The notes: generated by a model not told the origin, from the letters alone. A stretch of DNA of 64,000 nucleotides from Alphaproteobacteria bacterium (GCA_018828145.1 JAHJWO010000053.1:124001-188000); one strand, 5' to 3'; shown: positions 15,658-24,537, counted from the first letter of the stretch. Numbers and translations: made by a program.

Positions 15658-16988
15658 TCCGCCGCCCACAGGCTCTGGTCTCCCTCGACCCAATTATGCG
15701 CAATGCGGTCGCGCTGGTGGCCGACCTGCCACGGGCGCTGCAGCGGCCCGATGCGTTCGGCAACCTCAAGCCCCGCCTGCAATCCATCCTCATGGAAACC
15801 GTAACCCATCCAGGCACCTGCAAACCAGGAGTTGTTGACTCCCTGGATCTGCCAGAGCTGCGGCTGCATGGCGACGGCTTCGGCGTCAAAGAGCGGATGC
15901 TCATAATCGGTTTCGTAGATGATCGAGCCGGGCGCAAATTCCCGATGCGGATTGAGCGTGACGAACAGGCCCTTGGTGGTGGCCAAGGGCTGGAGCTTGT
16001 TCATCCAGTAGGTCAGGCTCAGCCCCTCGTCCTCACCGCTGGCGCGCAGATAGTTCCAGGCCGACCAGAGATGGCGGCGCTTGGGCATGAAACTGGGATC
16101 GGAATGCAGGACCGCGCGATTGCGGGAGAAGCGGAACGCCGACAGCACACGCTGCTCGGCCTCTGTCGGATCGGCGATCAGTGACAGGGCCTGATCGGCA
16201 TGGGTGGCAAAGACCACCTGGTCAAAATGGCGGTGACTGCCGTCCTCGAAGTAGATCTCGACGCCCTGGGCATGGCGGCGGACCTGGGCAATCGCCGCGT
16301 TTAGCACCGTTTCCATACGGCTTTGCGCGACGAGGCTGTCGATATACTGCCGCGAGCCCGACTTGACGGTGCGCCACTGCGGGCGCCCGAGGACCTGCAG
16401 AAGGGAATGGTTGGCGAAGAACTCGATGAAGGTGCGGGCGGGAAAATCGAGCATGCCGCGCGACGGGGTGGACCAGATGGCCGCTGAGATGGGCAGGATA
16501 TGGTCATCAATGAAGGCGCGGGAATAGCCGAAGCGATCGAGAAACTGGGCGATGGTCAGATCGTCCGGACAGAGCTCGATCTGCTGCTCTGCCTCGCGGA
16601 AGAACCGCATGATATCGGCAACCAGCTTCCAGTGGCGCGGCCTGACGATGTTGCGGCGCTGGCCGAACAGGCCCCAGAGATACTCGCCGGAATACTCCAT
16701 CCGACCCTCGCCCACTGAAACGGCGAAGCTCATGTAGGAGCGGGCTGTTTCCACGCCCAGGTGATCGAAGAACGCGGTGAGGTTGGGGTAGTTCTTCTCG
16801 TTGTAGACGATGAAGCCTGTGTCGACTGGAACTGGCCCCTGCGGGGTGGGCGCCAGGATCGTGTTGCTGTGTCCGCCGAGTACTGCGTTCTTTTCGAACA
16901 GCGTCACTGCATGGGTCTTGGACAGCAGCCAGGCCGCTGACAGGCCTGCGATTCCCGAGCCGATCACGGCGATATTCGAGGCAGTCAT
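15654..16988 (-). CDS. FAD-dependent oxidoreductase, amine-oxidase/desaturase-like
   Basis: 444 residues. The N-terminal Rossmann motif is IAVIGSGIAGLSAAWLL, followed by LFEKNAVLGGHSNT as in amine oxidases and phytoene-desaturase relatives. It is first in the operon with DUF1365 and the cyclopropane synthase family gene. Its promoter at 17020-17048 matches the ECF promoter at 11455. Related FAD enzymes in RpoE regulons are implicated in desaturating methylated fatty acids (UfaD in furan fatty acid synthesis). That link is my inference from context. Confidence 0.88.
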   Translation of the reverse strand: MTASNIAVIGSGIAGLSAAWLLSKTHAVTLFEKNAVLGGHSNTILAPTPQGPVPVDTGFIVYNEKNYPNLTAFFDHLGVETARSYMSFAVSVGEGRMEYSGEYLWGLFGQRRNIVRPRHWKLVADIMRFFREAEQQIELCPDDLTIAQFLDRFGYSRAFIDDHILPISAAIWSTPSRGMLDFPARTFIEFFANHSLLQVLGRPQWRTVKSGSRQYIDSLVAQSRMETVLNAAIAQVRRHAQGVEIYFEDGSHRHFDQVVFATHADQALSLIADPTEAEQRVLSAFRFSRNRAVLHSDPSFMPKRRHLWSAWNYLRASGEDEGLSLTYWMNKLQPLATTKGLFVTLNPHREFAPGSIIYETDYEHPLFDAEAVAMQPQLWQIQGVNNSWFAGAWMGYGFHEDGLQAGLEVAERIGPLQRPWQVGHQRDRIAHNWVEGDQSLWAAE

Positions 16989-17019
16989 GTCAGCAGTGTC
17001 TCCGAACTATCAAGCGACT

Positions 17020-17048
17020 TGATACGCGTGGAGATACGCCGTGGATCA
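17020..17048 (-). promoter_or_regulatory. ECF-type promoter of the fatty acid modification operon
   Basis: On the minus strand TGATCC (17048-17043), 18 bases, then TATCA (17024-17020), about 30 bases before the ATG at 16988. Same -35 and identical spacing as the promoter of the ECF operon at 11455-11483, so this operon is a likely target of that sigma factor. Confidence 0.75.
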
Positions 17049-17062
17049 GTGGAGAGTTTCGG

Positions 17063-18853
17063 TCAGCCCTTGGGCCTGGCGAGATCGGTCAGGCGGAACT
17101 GAACCTGCTCGCGGCCCTGATAGTGGTCGATTGAGAGGGCGCCGGCAAAATGGAAAGGGGTATCGGAATCGCGCAGCAAGGCGTCGCCGATCGGGGTACT
17201 GGCGGCGCGGAAGGCAATGGCCTTGAGGCGGGCACCATCTTCGGAGGTCAGTGTGAAGCTGACATGGCCGCCCTTGCCGACTATCTGCGCAAAGCGTGCG
17301 CGATGGGCGGGAAAGGCAAAGACCGGGCTCGGGTTGCCCGAACCATAGGGGCCGGCCTTTTCCAGGTCATGCACGAGGTCCAGCGTCGCCCCACGAGCGG
17401 TCAGCGCCGCATCGATCGGCAGGGCTGTCGCGGCCCGTGCCGCGGTCACGTCGACCGAAAGCTTGCTGGCCAGGAAGGACCGGAAGGGGCCGAGCTGGCC
17501 TGGCTTGATGGTAACGCCGGCCGCCATGGCATGACCGCCGCCCTTAGCGATGAGGCCGAGCTCCACCGCTTCGATGACGGCGCGGCCAAGGTCCACACCG
17601 GGCATGGAGCGGCCCGAGCCCGTGCCGGTGCCGTCGGGCTGCAGAGCAATGGCAAAGGTGGGTCGCTCGAAGCGTTCGCGCAGCCGCGACGCGATGAGGC
17701 CGGCAACGCCGGGATGCCAGTTGGCGGAGGCCAGCACCAGGACGGGAGGGCCCTCGCCACTGCCGATTTCCATCTCGGCGACAGCGGCAGCCTCTTCGAC
17801 GGCCTCGACCTCGATGCGCTGGCGTTCCGAATTGAGCTCGTCGAGGCGCGCAGCGATGGCCAGGGCATGGTGCTCGTCATCCACAGTCAGCAATTCGGTG
17901 CCGAGCGCCGCATTGCCGATACGGCCCCCGGCATTGATGCGCGGCCCCAGCAGGAAGCCCAGATGGTAGGGGTTGATTGGTCCGCTCAGCCGCGACGCCA
18001 GGGCCAGCGCGGCAATGCCCTTGTTGTCGCCACGTCGCGCGACTTCTAGGCCACGCACGACGAAGGCGCGGTTAAGCCCGGTGAGCGGGACCACGTCGCA
18101 AATGGTGGCCAGGGCGACCAGGTCGAGCAATTTGAGCAGGTCCGGCAGGCCCGTATCGCCGCGTTGCCGCAAGGTGCGGTTGACCGCCACCAGCACCATG
18201 AAGGTCACGCCGGCCGCGCAGAGATAACCAAGTCCGGAAATGTCGTCCGGCCGGTTGGGATTGACCAGCGCAGTCGCGTCGGGGAGGTCGTGGTCGGAAA
18301 GGTGATGGTCGATGACCAGAACATCGACACCCCTGCCCCGCGCATGGGCGATCGGGCCATCGCTGGTGGTGCCGCAGTCGAGCGTGATGACGAGGCTGGC
18401 GCCCGCGTCGATCAGCTTGTCCATGGCAGCGACATTGGGGCCGTAGCCCTCGAAGATGCGGTCGGGGATATGGACCTGCGGCTCGATGCCGAAATGGCGC
18501 AGGTAGCGGGCCATGAGAGCGCAGGAACAGGCGCCGTCGACGTCATAGTCGCCAAACAAGGCAACGGCCTCATTGTCGGCAATCGCCTTGGCCAGCCGCT
18601 CGGCCAGGGAATCCATGGCGGTCAGGGTCGAGGGATCGGGCATGAGGCCGCGAATGGTCGGCTCAAGATAGGTTTCCGCCGCGTCGAGATCGACTCCCCG
18701 GGCGGCGATGATGCGGGCCAGAATCTCGGAAATGCCGATGCGTTGGGCGATTGCCGTGGCGGTACGGGTGGTGCCGGCGTCCAGACGATCGATCCATGCC
18801 CTTCCGGTGACGGAGCGGGAGACGTCGAGGAAAGGTCGCGGCGCATCGAGCAT
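17063..18853 (-). CDS. recJ: Single-stranded-DNA-specific exonuclease RecJ
   Basis: 5'-3' exonuclease of recombination and mismatch repair. The 596-residue protein carries DHH-family motifs ALFGDYDVDG (near residue 85), VLVIDHHLSDHDLP and the DHHA1 motif KGGGHAMAAG, followed by the C-terminal OB domain. I start it at the ATG at 18853 (MLDAPRPFLDV); the frame is open for 35 more codons, but these run through the hairpin at 18900-18920. It follows glpX on the same strand. Confidence 0.93.
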   Translation of the reverse strand: MLDAPRPFLDVSRSVTGRAWIDRLDAGTTRTATAIAQRIGISEILARIIAARGVDLDAAETYLEPTIRGLMPDPSTLTAMDSLAERLAKAIADNEAVALFGDYDVDGACSCALMARYLRHFGIEPQVHIPDRIFEGYGPNVAAMDKLIDAGASLVITLDCGTTSDGPIAHARGRGVDVLVIDHHLSDHDLPDATALVNPNRPDDISGLGYLCAAGVTFMVLVAVNRTLRQRGDTGLPDLLKLLDLVALATICDVVPLTGLNRAFVVRGLEVARRGDNKGIAALALASRLSGPINPYHLGFLLGPRINAGGRIGNAALGTELLTVDDEHHALAIAARLDELNSERQRIEVEAVEEAAAVAEMEIGSGEGPPVLVLASANWHPGVAGLIASRLRERFERPTFAIALQPDGTGTGSGRSMPGVDLGRAVIEAVELGLIAKGGGHAMAAGVTIKPGQLGPFRSFLASKLSVDVTAARAATALPIDAALTARGATLDLVHDLEKAGPYGSGNPSPVFAFPAHRARFAQIVGKGGHVSFTLTSEDGARLKAIAFRAASTPIGDALLRDSDTPFHFAGALSIDHYQGREQVQFRLTDLARPKG

Positions 18854-18899
18854 GGGTGAGAGGTAGGCGATTTGGGTGCAGGTGGGAAGGCCGCTTTTC

Positions 18900-18920
18900 A
18901 CCTCTCCCTTTGAGAGAGGT
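18900..18920. repeat. Hairpin between glpX and recJ
   Basis: ACCTCTC (18900-18906) and GAGAGGT (18914-18920) form a 7-bp stem with a 7-base loop, 10 bases past the glpX stop on the minus strand. No T-tract. Its composition resembles the other CT/GA-rich palindromes at 4214 and 13519. Confidence 0.5.
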
Positions 18921-18930
18921 AAGAGGTGCC

Positions 18931-19917
18931 CTACCGCGCGTGCTGCGCCTTGATCCACCGAACTGTCTGGCTCCAGCTCCGCATGACGATAGTGTTGGTC
19001 TCGACAGAGTTGCGGCGCAGGCGGACGCCTTCGAGCAGGGTGCCATCGGTGACGCCGGTTGCCGCCACAAGGACGTCGCCGGCGGCCAGTTCGGTCACGT
19101 CATAGATGCGATTGGGGTCGGTAATGCCCATGGCGATGGCGCGCTCGCGCTTGGCCGGGGTGTCGAGGATCAGCTTGCCCTGCATCTGCCCGCCAATGCA
19201 GCGCAGGGCCGCGGCCGCCAGCACGCCTTCGGGAGCACCGCCCGAGCCAAGATAGATATCGATTCCGGTACCCTCGGTGTTGACGGCGTGGATCACTCCG
19301 GCGATGTCGCCGTCGCTGATCAGCTTCACCGCCACGCCCGTGGTGCGCAGCTCGTCGATCAACCCGGCATGGCGTGGGCGATCCAGCACGATGGCGGTGA
19401 TCTCCGAGATGGGCACACCCTTTGCCTTGGCCAGCGCCTTGACGTTTTCCGTCGCCGTCCAGTCGATGTGGACGGTGCCCGGAGCATATTCGGAGCCGAT
19501 GGCGATCTTGTGCATATAGACGTTGCGGGCGACGTTCAGCAGCCCGCCGCGCTCGGCCATAGCCAGTACCACGATGGAGTCGGGCTGGTTCTTGGCGCAG
19601 AGCGTAACGCCCTCGAGCGGATCGACGGCGATGTCGACCTCCGGCCCCTGCCCGGCGCCGACGGCCTGGCCGATATAGAGATTATCGCACTCGTTCTCTT
19701 CGCCCTCGCCGATGACGATACGGCCCGATATGGCGACGCGGTCGAGTTCGGCTTTCATGGCGAGGACGGCGGCTTCGTCGGCCGCCTGTTCATTGCCCTT
19801 GCCGCGCCATTCGGCGGCAGCGATGGCCGCGCGCTCGGTCACGCGGACCAGTTCCAGGGTCAGGCTGCGGTGCAGGTGGGCCGGGCTTCTGTCGCCCTCG
19901 ACCTTGCTCAGTCTCAT
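18931..19917 (-). CDS. glpX: Fructose-1,6-bisphosphatase, class II (GlpX)
   Basis: Removes the 1-phosphate of fructose 1,6-bisphosphate in gluconeogenesis; members may also act on sedoheptulose 1,7-bisphosphate. The 328-residue length is normal. Family segments include GRIVIGEGE, DIAVDPLEGV (metal-binding Asp/Glu), YLGSGGAPEGVLAAAAL and CIGGQMQGKL. The start ATG follows GGGAGGATAT, whose G-rich part abuts a hairpin at 19926-19946. It sits between hom and recJ, an order shared by related genomes. Confidence 0.95.
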   Translation of the reverse strand: MRLSKVEGDRSPAHLHRSLTLELVRVTERAAIAAAEWRGKGNEQAADEAAVLAMKAELDRVAISGRIVIGEGEENECDNLYIGQAVGAGQGPEVDIAVDPLEGVTLCAKNQPDSIVVLAMAERGGLLNVARNVYMHKIAIGSEYAPGTVHIDWTATENVKALAKAKGVPISEITAIVLDRPRHAGLIDELRTTGVAVKLISDGDIAGVIHAVNTEGTGIDIYLGSGGAPEGVLAAAALRCIGGQMQGKLILDTPAKRERAIAMGITDPNRIYDVTELAAGDVLVAATGVTDGTLLEGVRLRRNSVETNTIVMRSWSQTVRWIKAQHAR

Positions 19918-19925
19918 ATATCCTC

Positions 19926-19946
19926 CCGGGGCCTGACTTGCCCCGG
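19926..19946 (-). repeat. Hairpin next to the glpX ribosome site
   Basis: CCGGGGC and GCCCCGG (19926-19932 and 19940-19946) pair with a 7-base loop. On the minus strand the stem ends directly against the GGGAGG ribosome site of glpX, so folding could modulate translation, or simply mark the end of hom. Confidence 0.45.
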
Positions 19947-19953
19947 CGGGGTA

Positions 19954-21462
19954 TCAGAGCGTTTCGATCCGGATCAGTTGCGGCTCGCCCACGATAAACC
20001 CGTCGGCTGCGATCTGCGCAAGCGATTCACGCACCGATGATTCCAAAGTCTGTTGAGTGATCATCACCACCGTCCGAGTCGATGACCCGTCCGGCGCCAG
20101 TGCCTTAGCGTTCAAATCGGACCGCTGGATGACGGAATCGATGGAAATGCCGTGTTCGGCCATGCGGCTGGTGATGGATGCCAGTGCGCCGGGCACATCC
20201 TTGGCATTGAGGCGGATATAGTAGCCACCCTCATGCGCGCGCATGGGGGCATCCTTGTAGGGCAGCAATTCGTCGCTCGGCACGCCAAGGGGCGGAACGC
20301 GCGTGCCTCGGGCAATGTCGAGAATGTCGGAGAGCACCGAGGACGCCGTGGGCGGCCCGCCGGCGCCCGGGCCCGCCAGCAGAAGCTCGTGCACGTGGTC
20401 GGTTTCGAGCGCCACCGCATTCATCACCCCGTCCACGCCGGCAATGGCGCTGCCCTTGGGCACGAAGGTGGGGTGCACGCGCTGCTCGATGCCTTCATCG
20501 GTGCGCTGGGCGATGCCGAGCAGCTTGATCTTGTACCCCAGTTCTGCCGCGACCTTGATATCGTGCTGGGTGATCCTGGAGATGCCTTCCACCCGGATCT
20601 TGTCGGGCGCGATCTCGTAGCCGAAGCACAGCGTGGCGAGGATGGAGAGCTTGTGCGCGGTGTCGAAACCCTCGACGTCGAAGGTCGGGTCGGCCTCAGC
20701 ATAGCCAAGGGCCTGCGCGTCCTTGAGGCAATCGGCGAAGCTGATGTCCTCGTTGCCCATGCGAGTCAGGATATAGTTGCAGGTGCCGTTCATGATGCCG
20801 AACACCTTGGCGATGCGGGCCGAGCCCAGACCCTCTCGCAGCGTCTTGATGACGGGAATACCGCCGGCAACGGCCGCCTCGAAGCCGAGTTGGGCGCCTG
20901 ATTCTTCGGCCAGCCGCGCCAGGGCGACGCCGTGCTTGGCCAGCAGTGCCTTGTTGGCCGTGACCACGGGACGGCCGATTTCCAGTGCAGCCTTGACCGC
21001 GGCAAAGGCCGGACCGTCTTCGCCCCCGATCAGCTCGACAAACAGGTCGATGCCATCGGACTTGGCAAGGGCCACCGGATCGTCGAACCAGTCGAGCCCG
21101 GAAATATCAATGCCGCGGTCGCGGGATCGCGAGCGCGCGGCAACGGCCGTCACCACCAGCTGGCGGCCAAGTTTTCGCGTCAGCTCGGCGCCATCCTTCT
21201 GCAGGATGCGCACCAGCGTCGCGCCGACATTGCCGAGCCCAGCCACGCCAACGCGCAAGGGTGCCTGCGCCTCACCGTCGCCAAAGTCCTGCATCGCCTT
21301 GAGGATGCGCGCACGCGTATCGGAGCGGGGCTCGCGGCCTTCGCGCAGGTCAAAGACGAACAGCGGATCGCCCGCGACGGTGCGGCCGAAGCGGGTCGGC
21401 GTCCAGCCGCGGGCGGAGATGAAGGTTTCGACGGATTGGCGGAAAGAAGCAATGTCACTCAT
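19954..21462 (-). CDS. hom: Homoserine dehydrogenase with extra N-terminal HTH-like domain
   Basis: Reduces aspartate semialdehyde to homoserine on the way to threonine and methionine. Residues ~68-420 hold the catalytic enzyme, with VAGLGNVG for NAD(P) and the segment EGFDTAHKLSILATL. Residues ~425-502 are an ACT domain (YYIRLNAKDVPGALASI) for feedback control. The first ~65 residues are additional: TPTRFGRTVAGDP and DLREGREPRSDTRARIL look like the small stand-alone HTH proteins common in this order. An internal ATG at 21294 would give a normal-length enzyme of ~445 residues, with only a weak AAGG site. Confidence 0.93.
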   Translation of the reverse strand: MSDIASFRQSVETFISARGWTPTRFGRTVAGDPLFVFDLREGREPRSDTRARILKAMQDFGDGEAQAPLRVGVAGLGNVGATLVRILQKDGAELTRKLGRQLVVTAVAARSRSRDRGIDISGLDWFDDPVALAKSDGIDLFVELIGGEDGPAFAAVKAALEIGRPVVTANKALLAKHGVALARLAEESGAQLGFEAAVAGGIPVIKTLREGLGSARIAKVFGIMNGTCNYILTRMGNEDISFADCLKDAQALGYAEADPTFDVEGFDTAHKLSILATLCFGYEIAPDKIRVEGISRITQHDIKVAAELGYKIKLLGIAQRTDEGIEQRVHPTFVPKGSAIAGVDGVMNAVALETDHVHELLLAGPGAGGPPTASSVLSDILDIARGTRVPPLGVPSDELLPYKDAPMRAHEGGYYIRLNAKDVPGALASITSRMAEHGISIDSVIQRSDLNAKALAPDGSSTRTVVMITQQTLESSVRESLAQIAADGFIVGEPQLIRIETL

Positions 21463-21509
21463 GGTGGCGACATCTGCATAGGAATTCGCCTAGCCGTCAA
21501 TAGGAGTTT

Positions 21510-21540
21510 GGGCAGGCCGCCCATGTTTGGCGGCATGCCC
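21510..21540. repeat. Hairpin between the aminotransferase gene and hom
   Basis: GGGCAGGCCGCC (21510-21521) and GGCGGCATGCCC (21529-21540) pair over 12 positions with one mismatch and a 7-base loop. No T-tract on either strand. Probably an intercistronic stabilising structure or weak terminator. Confidence 0.5.
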
Positions 21541-21588
21541 GTTCGCGGTCGTCCTCACTCCGGCTTGGAGGGCTAGAGCGTACAGGCC

Positions 21589-22803
21589 TTACCTTGCCAG
21601 CGGCACCACGTTGCCTGCTCCGGTCTTGGAGCCGAGCAGCTTCTTGATGTTGCGGGCCGCCTGGCGGATGCGCTGTTCGTTTTCGACGAAGGCAAGACGG
21701 ATATACTGATCGCCATATTCGCCGAAGCCGACGCCTGGCGCGACGCCGACGCCTGTTTCCTTGATCAGGAGCTTGGCGAATTCGAGCGAGCCGAGATGAG
21801 CGAACTGGGCCGGGATGGGCGCCCAGGCAAACATGGTGGCCTTGGGCTCCGGAATGTCCCAGCCGGAGCGGGCAAAGCTCTCAACCATCACGTCGCGGCG
21901 GTGCTTGTAGACCTTGCGCACTTCCTCGATGACATCGTCCGAGCCATTCAGCGCCGCCGTGGCCGCCACCTGGATCGGCGTGAAGGCACCGTAGTCGAGA
22001 TACGACTTCACCCGGGCCAGCGCCGCGATCAGGCGCTCATTGCCCACGGCGAAACCGACGCGCCAGCCGGGCATGGAATAGGTCTTGGACATCGAGGTGA
22101 ATTCCACCGTGATGTCGATCGCACCCGGCACCTGCAGCACGGAGGGCGGCGGCGCGTTTTCATCGAAGTAGATCTCGGAATAGGCGAGATCGGACAGGAT
22201 GAAGATGTCGTTTTCCCTGCAGTACTTGACCACCTCGGTGTAAAAATCGAGGTCCGCAGTATAGGCGGTCGGATTGGCCGGGTAGTTCAGCACCAGCGCG
22301 ATCGGCTTGGGGATCGAGTGGCGAACGGCCCGATCGAGCGAGCGCATGAAATCTTCATTGGGGTCGGCCGGCATCGACCGGACCACGCCGCCGCTCATGA
22401 TGAAGCCGAAGGAGTGGATCGGATAGGTCGGATTGGGCACCAGCACCACATCGCCGGGCGCGGTGATGGCCGAAGCCATATTGGCAAAGCCCTCCTTGGA
22501 CCCGAGCGTCGCGACGACCTGGGTATCGGGATTGAGCTTCACGCCAAAGCGACGGCCGTAGTAGCTGGCCTGGGCCTTGCGCAGGCCGGGAATGCCGCGC
22601 GAGGTGGAATAGCGGTGGGTGCGACCGTCCTTGACGGTTTCCTGCAGCTTCTCGACGATGTGCTGCGGCGTGGGCATGTCAGGATTGCCCATGCCCAGGT
22701 CGATAACGTCCACACCCTCGGCGCGTGCCTTGGCCTTGAGCGGATCGATGTGAGCAAAGACATAAGGGGGAAGTCGGCGGATTTTATGGAAGTCGGCGCT
22801 CAT
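21589..22803 (-). CDS. PLP-dependent class I/II aminotransferase (aspartate/alanine type)
   Basis: 404 residues from the ATG at 22803, which has GAGGAA upstream. The PLP lysine is in TSMSKTYSMPGWR; other hallmarks are DLGMGNPDMPTP, VPNPTYPIHSF and LVLNYPANPTAYTAD. Relatives are annotated as LL-diaminopimelate aminotransferase, AlaC or aspartate aminotransferase. Its position right before hom suggests amino donor transfer in the aspartate family, but the sequence cannot separate these options. Confidence 0.9.
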   Translation of the reverse strand: MSADFHKIRRLPPYVFAHIDPLKAKARAEGVDVIDLGMGNPDMPTPQHIVEKLQETVKDGRTHRYSTSRGIPGLRKAQASYYGRRFGVKLNPDTQVVATLGSKEGFANMASAITAPGDVVLVPNPTYPIHSFGFIMSGGVVRSMPADPNEDFMRSLDRAVRHSIPKPIALVLNYPANPTAYTADLDFYTEVVKYCRENDIFILSDLAYSEIYFDENAPPPSVLQVPGAIDITVEFTSMSKTYSMPGWRVGFAVGNERLIAALARVKSYLDYGAFTPIQVAATAALNGSDDVIEEVRKVYKHRRDVMVESFARSGWDIPEPKATMFAWAPIPAQFAHLGSLEFAKLLIKETGVGVAPGVGFGEYGDQYIRLAFVENEQRIRQAARNIKKLLGSKTGAGNVVPLAR

Positions 22804-22948
22804 GATTTCCTCGACGGTCCCTTGGGGGACCTGACTGGCCGCGACGCGCTGCAGTGGCGCCACGCCCTCACACTGAGGCCGTGATTATCGCGGAATTATG
22901 GTTGCAAACGGGTTAAGTGGCCCGCTTTGGGCCGGGCTATCGTGTTCG

Positions 22949-22985
22949 GCTCTTCCCAGCCCAGGCGGGGCCACGCGGGAAGAGC
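22949..22985. repeat. 9-bp inverted repeat upstream of the aminotransferase
   Basis: GCTCTTCCC (22949-22957) and GGGAAGAGC (22977-22985) are perfect complements with a 19-base loop. No T-tract. It overlaps the stop codon of the possible small ORF at 22985-23080. The rest of the 414-base gap 22804-23217 shows only this and that ORF. Confidence 0.45.
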
Positions 22986-23080
22986 TAGCGGGCGTTTGCC
23001 GCCGCCACGAGGGCAGCCGCAGCCACTGCACAACCGGCGAGCGAGGCTCCAACCATAGCAACAGTGTACAGAGACTGCAT
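22985..23080 (-). CDS. Possible 31-residue hydrophobic peptide
   Basis: ATG at 23080 behind AAGGGCAAGG; 31 codons then TAG. The product is almost entirely one membrane helix, Ala/Val-rich, with ASLAGC resembling a lipobox. There are no charged residues near the N-terminus, which argues against an ordinary lipoprotein. Could be a tiny membrane protein or chance. Confidence 0.3.
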   Translation of the reverse strand: MQSLYTVAMVGASLAGCAVAAAALVAAANAR

Positions 23081-23217
23081 GTCCCTTGCCCTTCGGATGC
23101 GATTTTTGTAAGGAAATCAGCTATCGACAAGGCCGTTCATAAATCCTCCTCTGGGTATTGTAAATGGTCCGAAGGGTGCCAACCTTCGGCCAGAGCGGTG
23201 TATGGTGAGGTAAGACT

Positions 23218-24537
23218 TTGAAGCGCATTGCCCTCGTCACGATCGGCACGCAAGGCGACGTTCAACCCTATCTAGCCCTCGCGATCGCCCTCAAGGATCG
23301 TGGCTATTCGGTTGTCCTTGGCGCCTCTGAAGAATTTCAGGACATGGTGGAAGGCTATGGCATCGAGTTCCATACGCTCGGGCCGTCCATCCAGTCCTTC
23401 CTGACCCAGCAGCGCTTCGAGAATGCGATGAGCCAGTCCATGCTCATCAACGGCCCGTCCCTCCTCCGGCAAGGCCAGCAGATCGTCGACACCGCGGCGC
23501 GCCATGCCTGGAACATGTGCCAGGGCGCCGACATGCTGATCCTCAACATGAATACCAGTTTCGGCATCGACATTGCCGAGGCGCTGCACATTCCCGCCGT
23601 AATGGTGGCGCTGCAGCCGCTGAATTCGACCAGCGAATTCCCGCTCTGCATCTATTACGATTATGGCGCCGACTTCGGCCCCGCCTTCAACAAGCTCAGC
23701 TACACGGCAATGACCGTGCAGCAGATCTACTACAACCTGCCGCGCAACAAGTTGCGCCGCGAGCTGATGGGGCTGGACGCGCGCAAGAAGGGCGGCTTCT
23801 TCCGCAATACCGATGGCACGGCGCTGACCACGCTCTACCCCTATTCCTCGGTGGTATCGCCCCGCCCGCGCGACTGGCCCAAGAGCGCCATCGTCACCGG
23901 CTACTGGAACCTGCGGGACCGTAGCGACTGGCAGCCTTCGGCGGCCTTCCAGAAGTTCCTCTCCGAGGGCGACGCACCGGTCTATATCGGCTTCGGCTCG
24001 ATGCCGTTCGGGGCGGAGCGCAATACAAAGATCCTCAAGGAAGCCGTTGCCATGTGGGGCGGCCGCGCCGTGGTGGCGCGCGGCTGGGGCGGGATCAATC
24101 CGCAGGACCTGCCCGACACCATCTTTGCCATCGAGAAGGCGCCACACGACAAGCTGTTCAAATATGTGTCAGCTGTCGTTCATCATGGTGGCGCCGGCAC
24201 GACATCAGCGGGACTGCATTTGGGCAGGCCGACCTTTGTCGTGCCGCAGACCGTCGACCAGCCCTATTGGGGCCGCCGGGTCTATGAACTCGGTTGTGGC
24301 CCCAAGCCGGTACGCTTGCGCAAGCTGACCTCGGAAATCCTGGCCGGAGCGCTGGAGGATCTCTCCACCAACGAAGACTATCGCCGCAACGCCGCCGATA
24401 TCGCCGAGCAGCTCCATGCCGAAAACGGCACCGAAAAGGCCATCAAGGTCATCGAGCGGGTGATGGCCAATTACGTGCCGCGCGTCCCGAAGGTCAAGAA
24501 GACCAGGCTCAAGCCGGCACTAAAGCTGGTGGGCTGA
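23218..24537 (+). CDS. Glycosyltransferase, GT1/GT28 sterol-glucosyltransferase-like
   Basis: 439 residues, two Rossmann halves (GT-B fold). The N-terminal half begins RIALVTIGTQGDVQPYLALA, the acceptor side. The C-terminal half carries the nucleotide-sugar motif VVHHGGAGTTSAGLHLGRP and PQTVDQPYWG. This arrangement is that of UDP-sugar glucosyltransferases acting on sterols, hopanoids, carotenoids or macrolides. The start is a TTG at 23218 behind GAGG. The basic tail VPKVKKTRLKPALKL may bind membranes. The acceptor is unknown. Confidence 0.88.
   Translation: MKRIALVTIGTQGDVQPYLALAIALKDRGYSVVLGASEEFQDMVEGYGIEFHTLGPSIQSFLTQQRFENAMSQSMLINGPSLLRQGQQIVDTAARHAWNMCQGADMLILNMNTSFGIDIAEALHIPAVMVALQPLNSTSEFPLCIYYDYGADFGPAFNKLSYTAMTVQQIYYNLPRNKLRRELMGLDARKKGGFFRNTDGTALTTLYPYSSVVSPRPRDWPKSAIVTGYWNLRDRSDWQPSAAFQKFLSEGDAPVYIGFGSMPFGAERNTKILKEAVAMWGGRAVVARGWGGINPQDLPDTIFAIEKAPHDKLFKYVSAVVHHGGAGTTSAGLHLGRPTFVVPQTVDQPYWGRRVYELGCGPKPVRLRKLTSEILAGALEDLSTNEDYRRNAADIAEQLHAENGTEKAIKVIERVMANYVPRVPKVKKTRLKPALKLVG

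Noticed and set aside
22885..23130. 81-residue minus-strand frame in the gap before the glycosyltransferase
   Set aside because: Runs through the inverted repeat and has no ribosome site; the overlapping 31-codon ORF in another frame is a better candidate.
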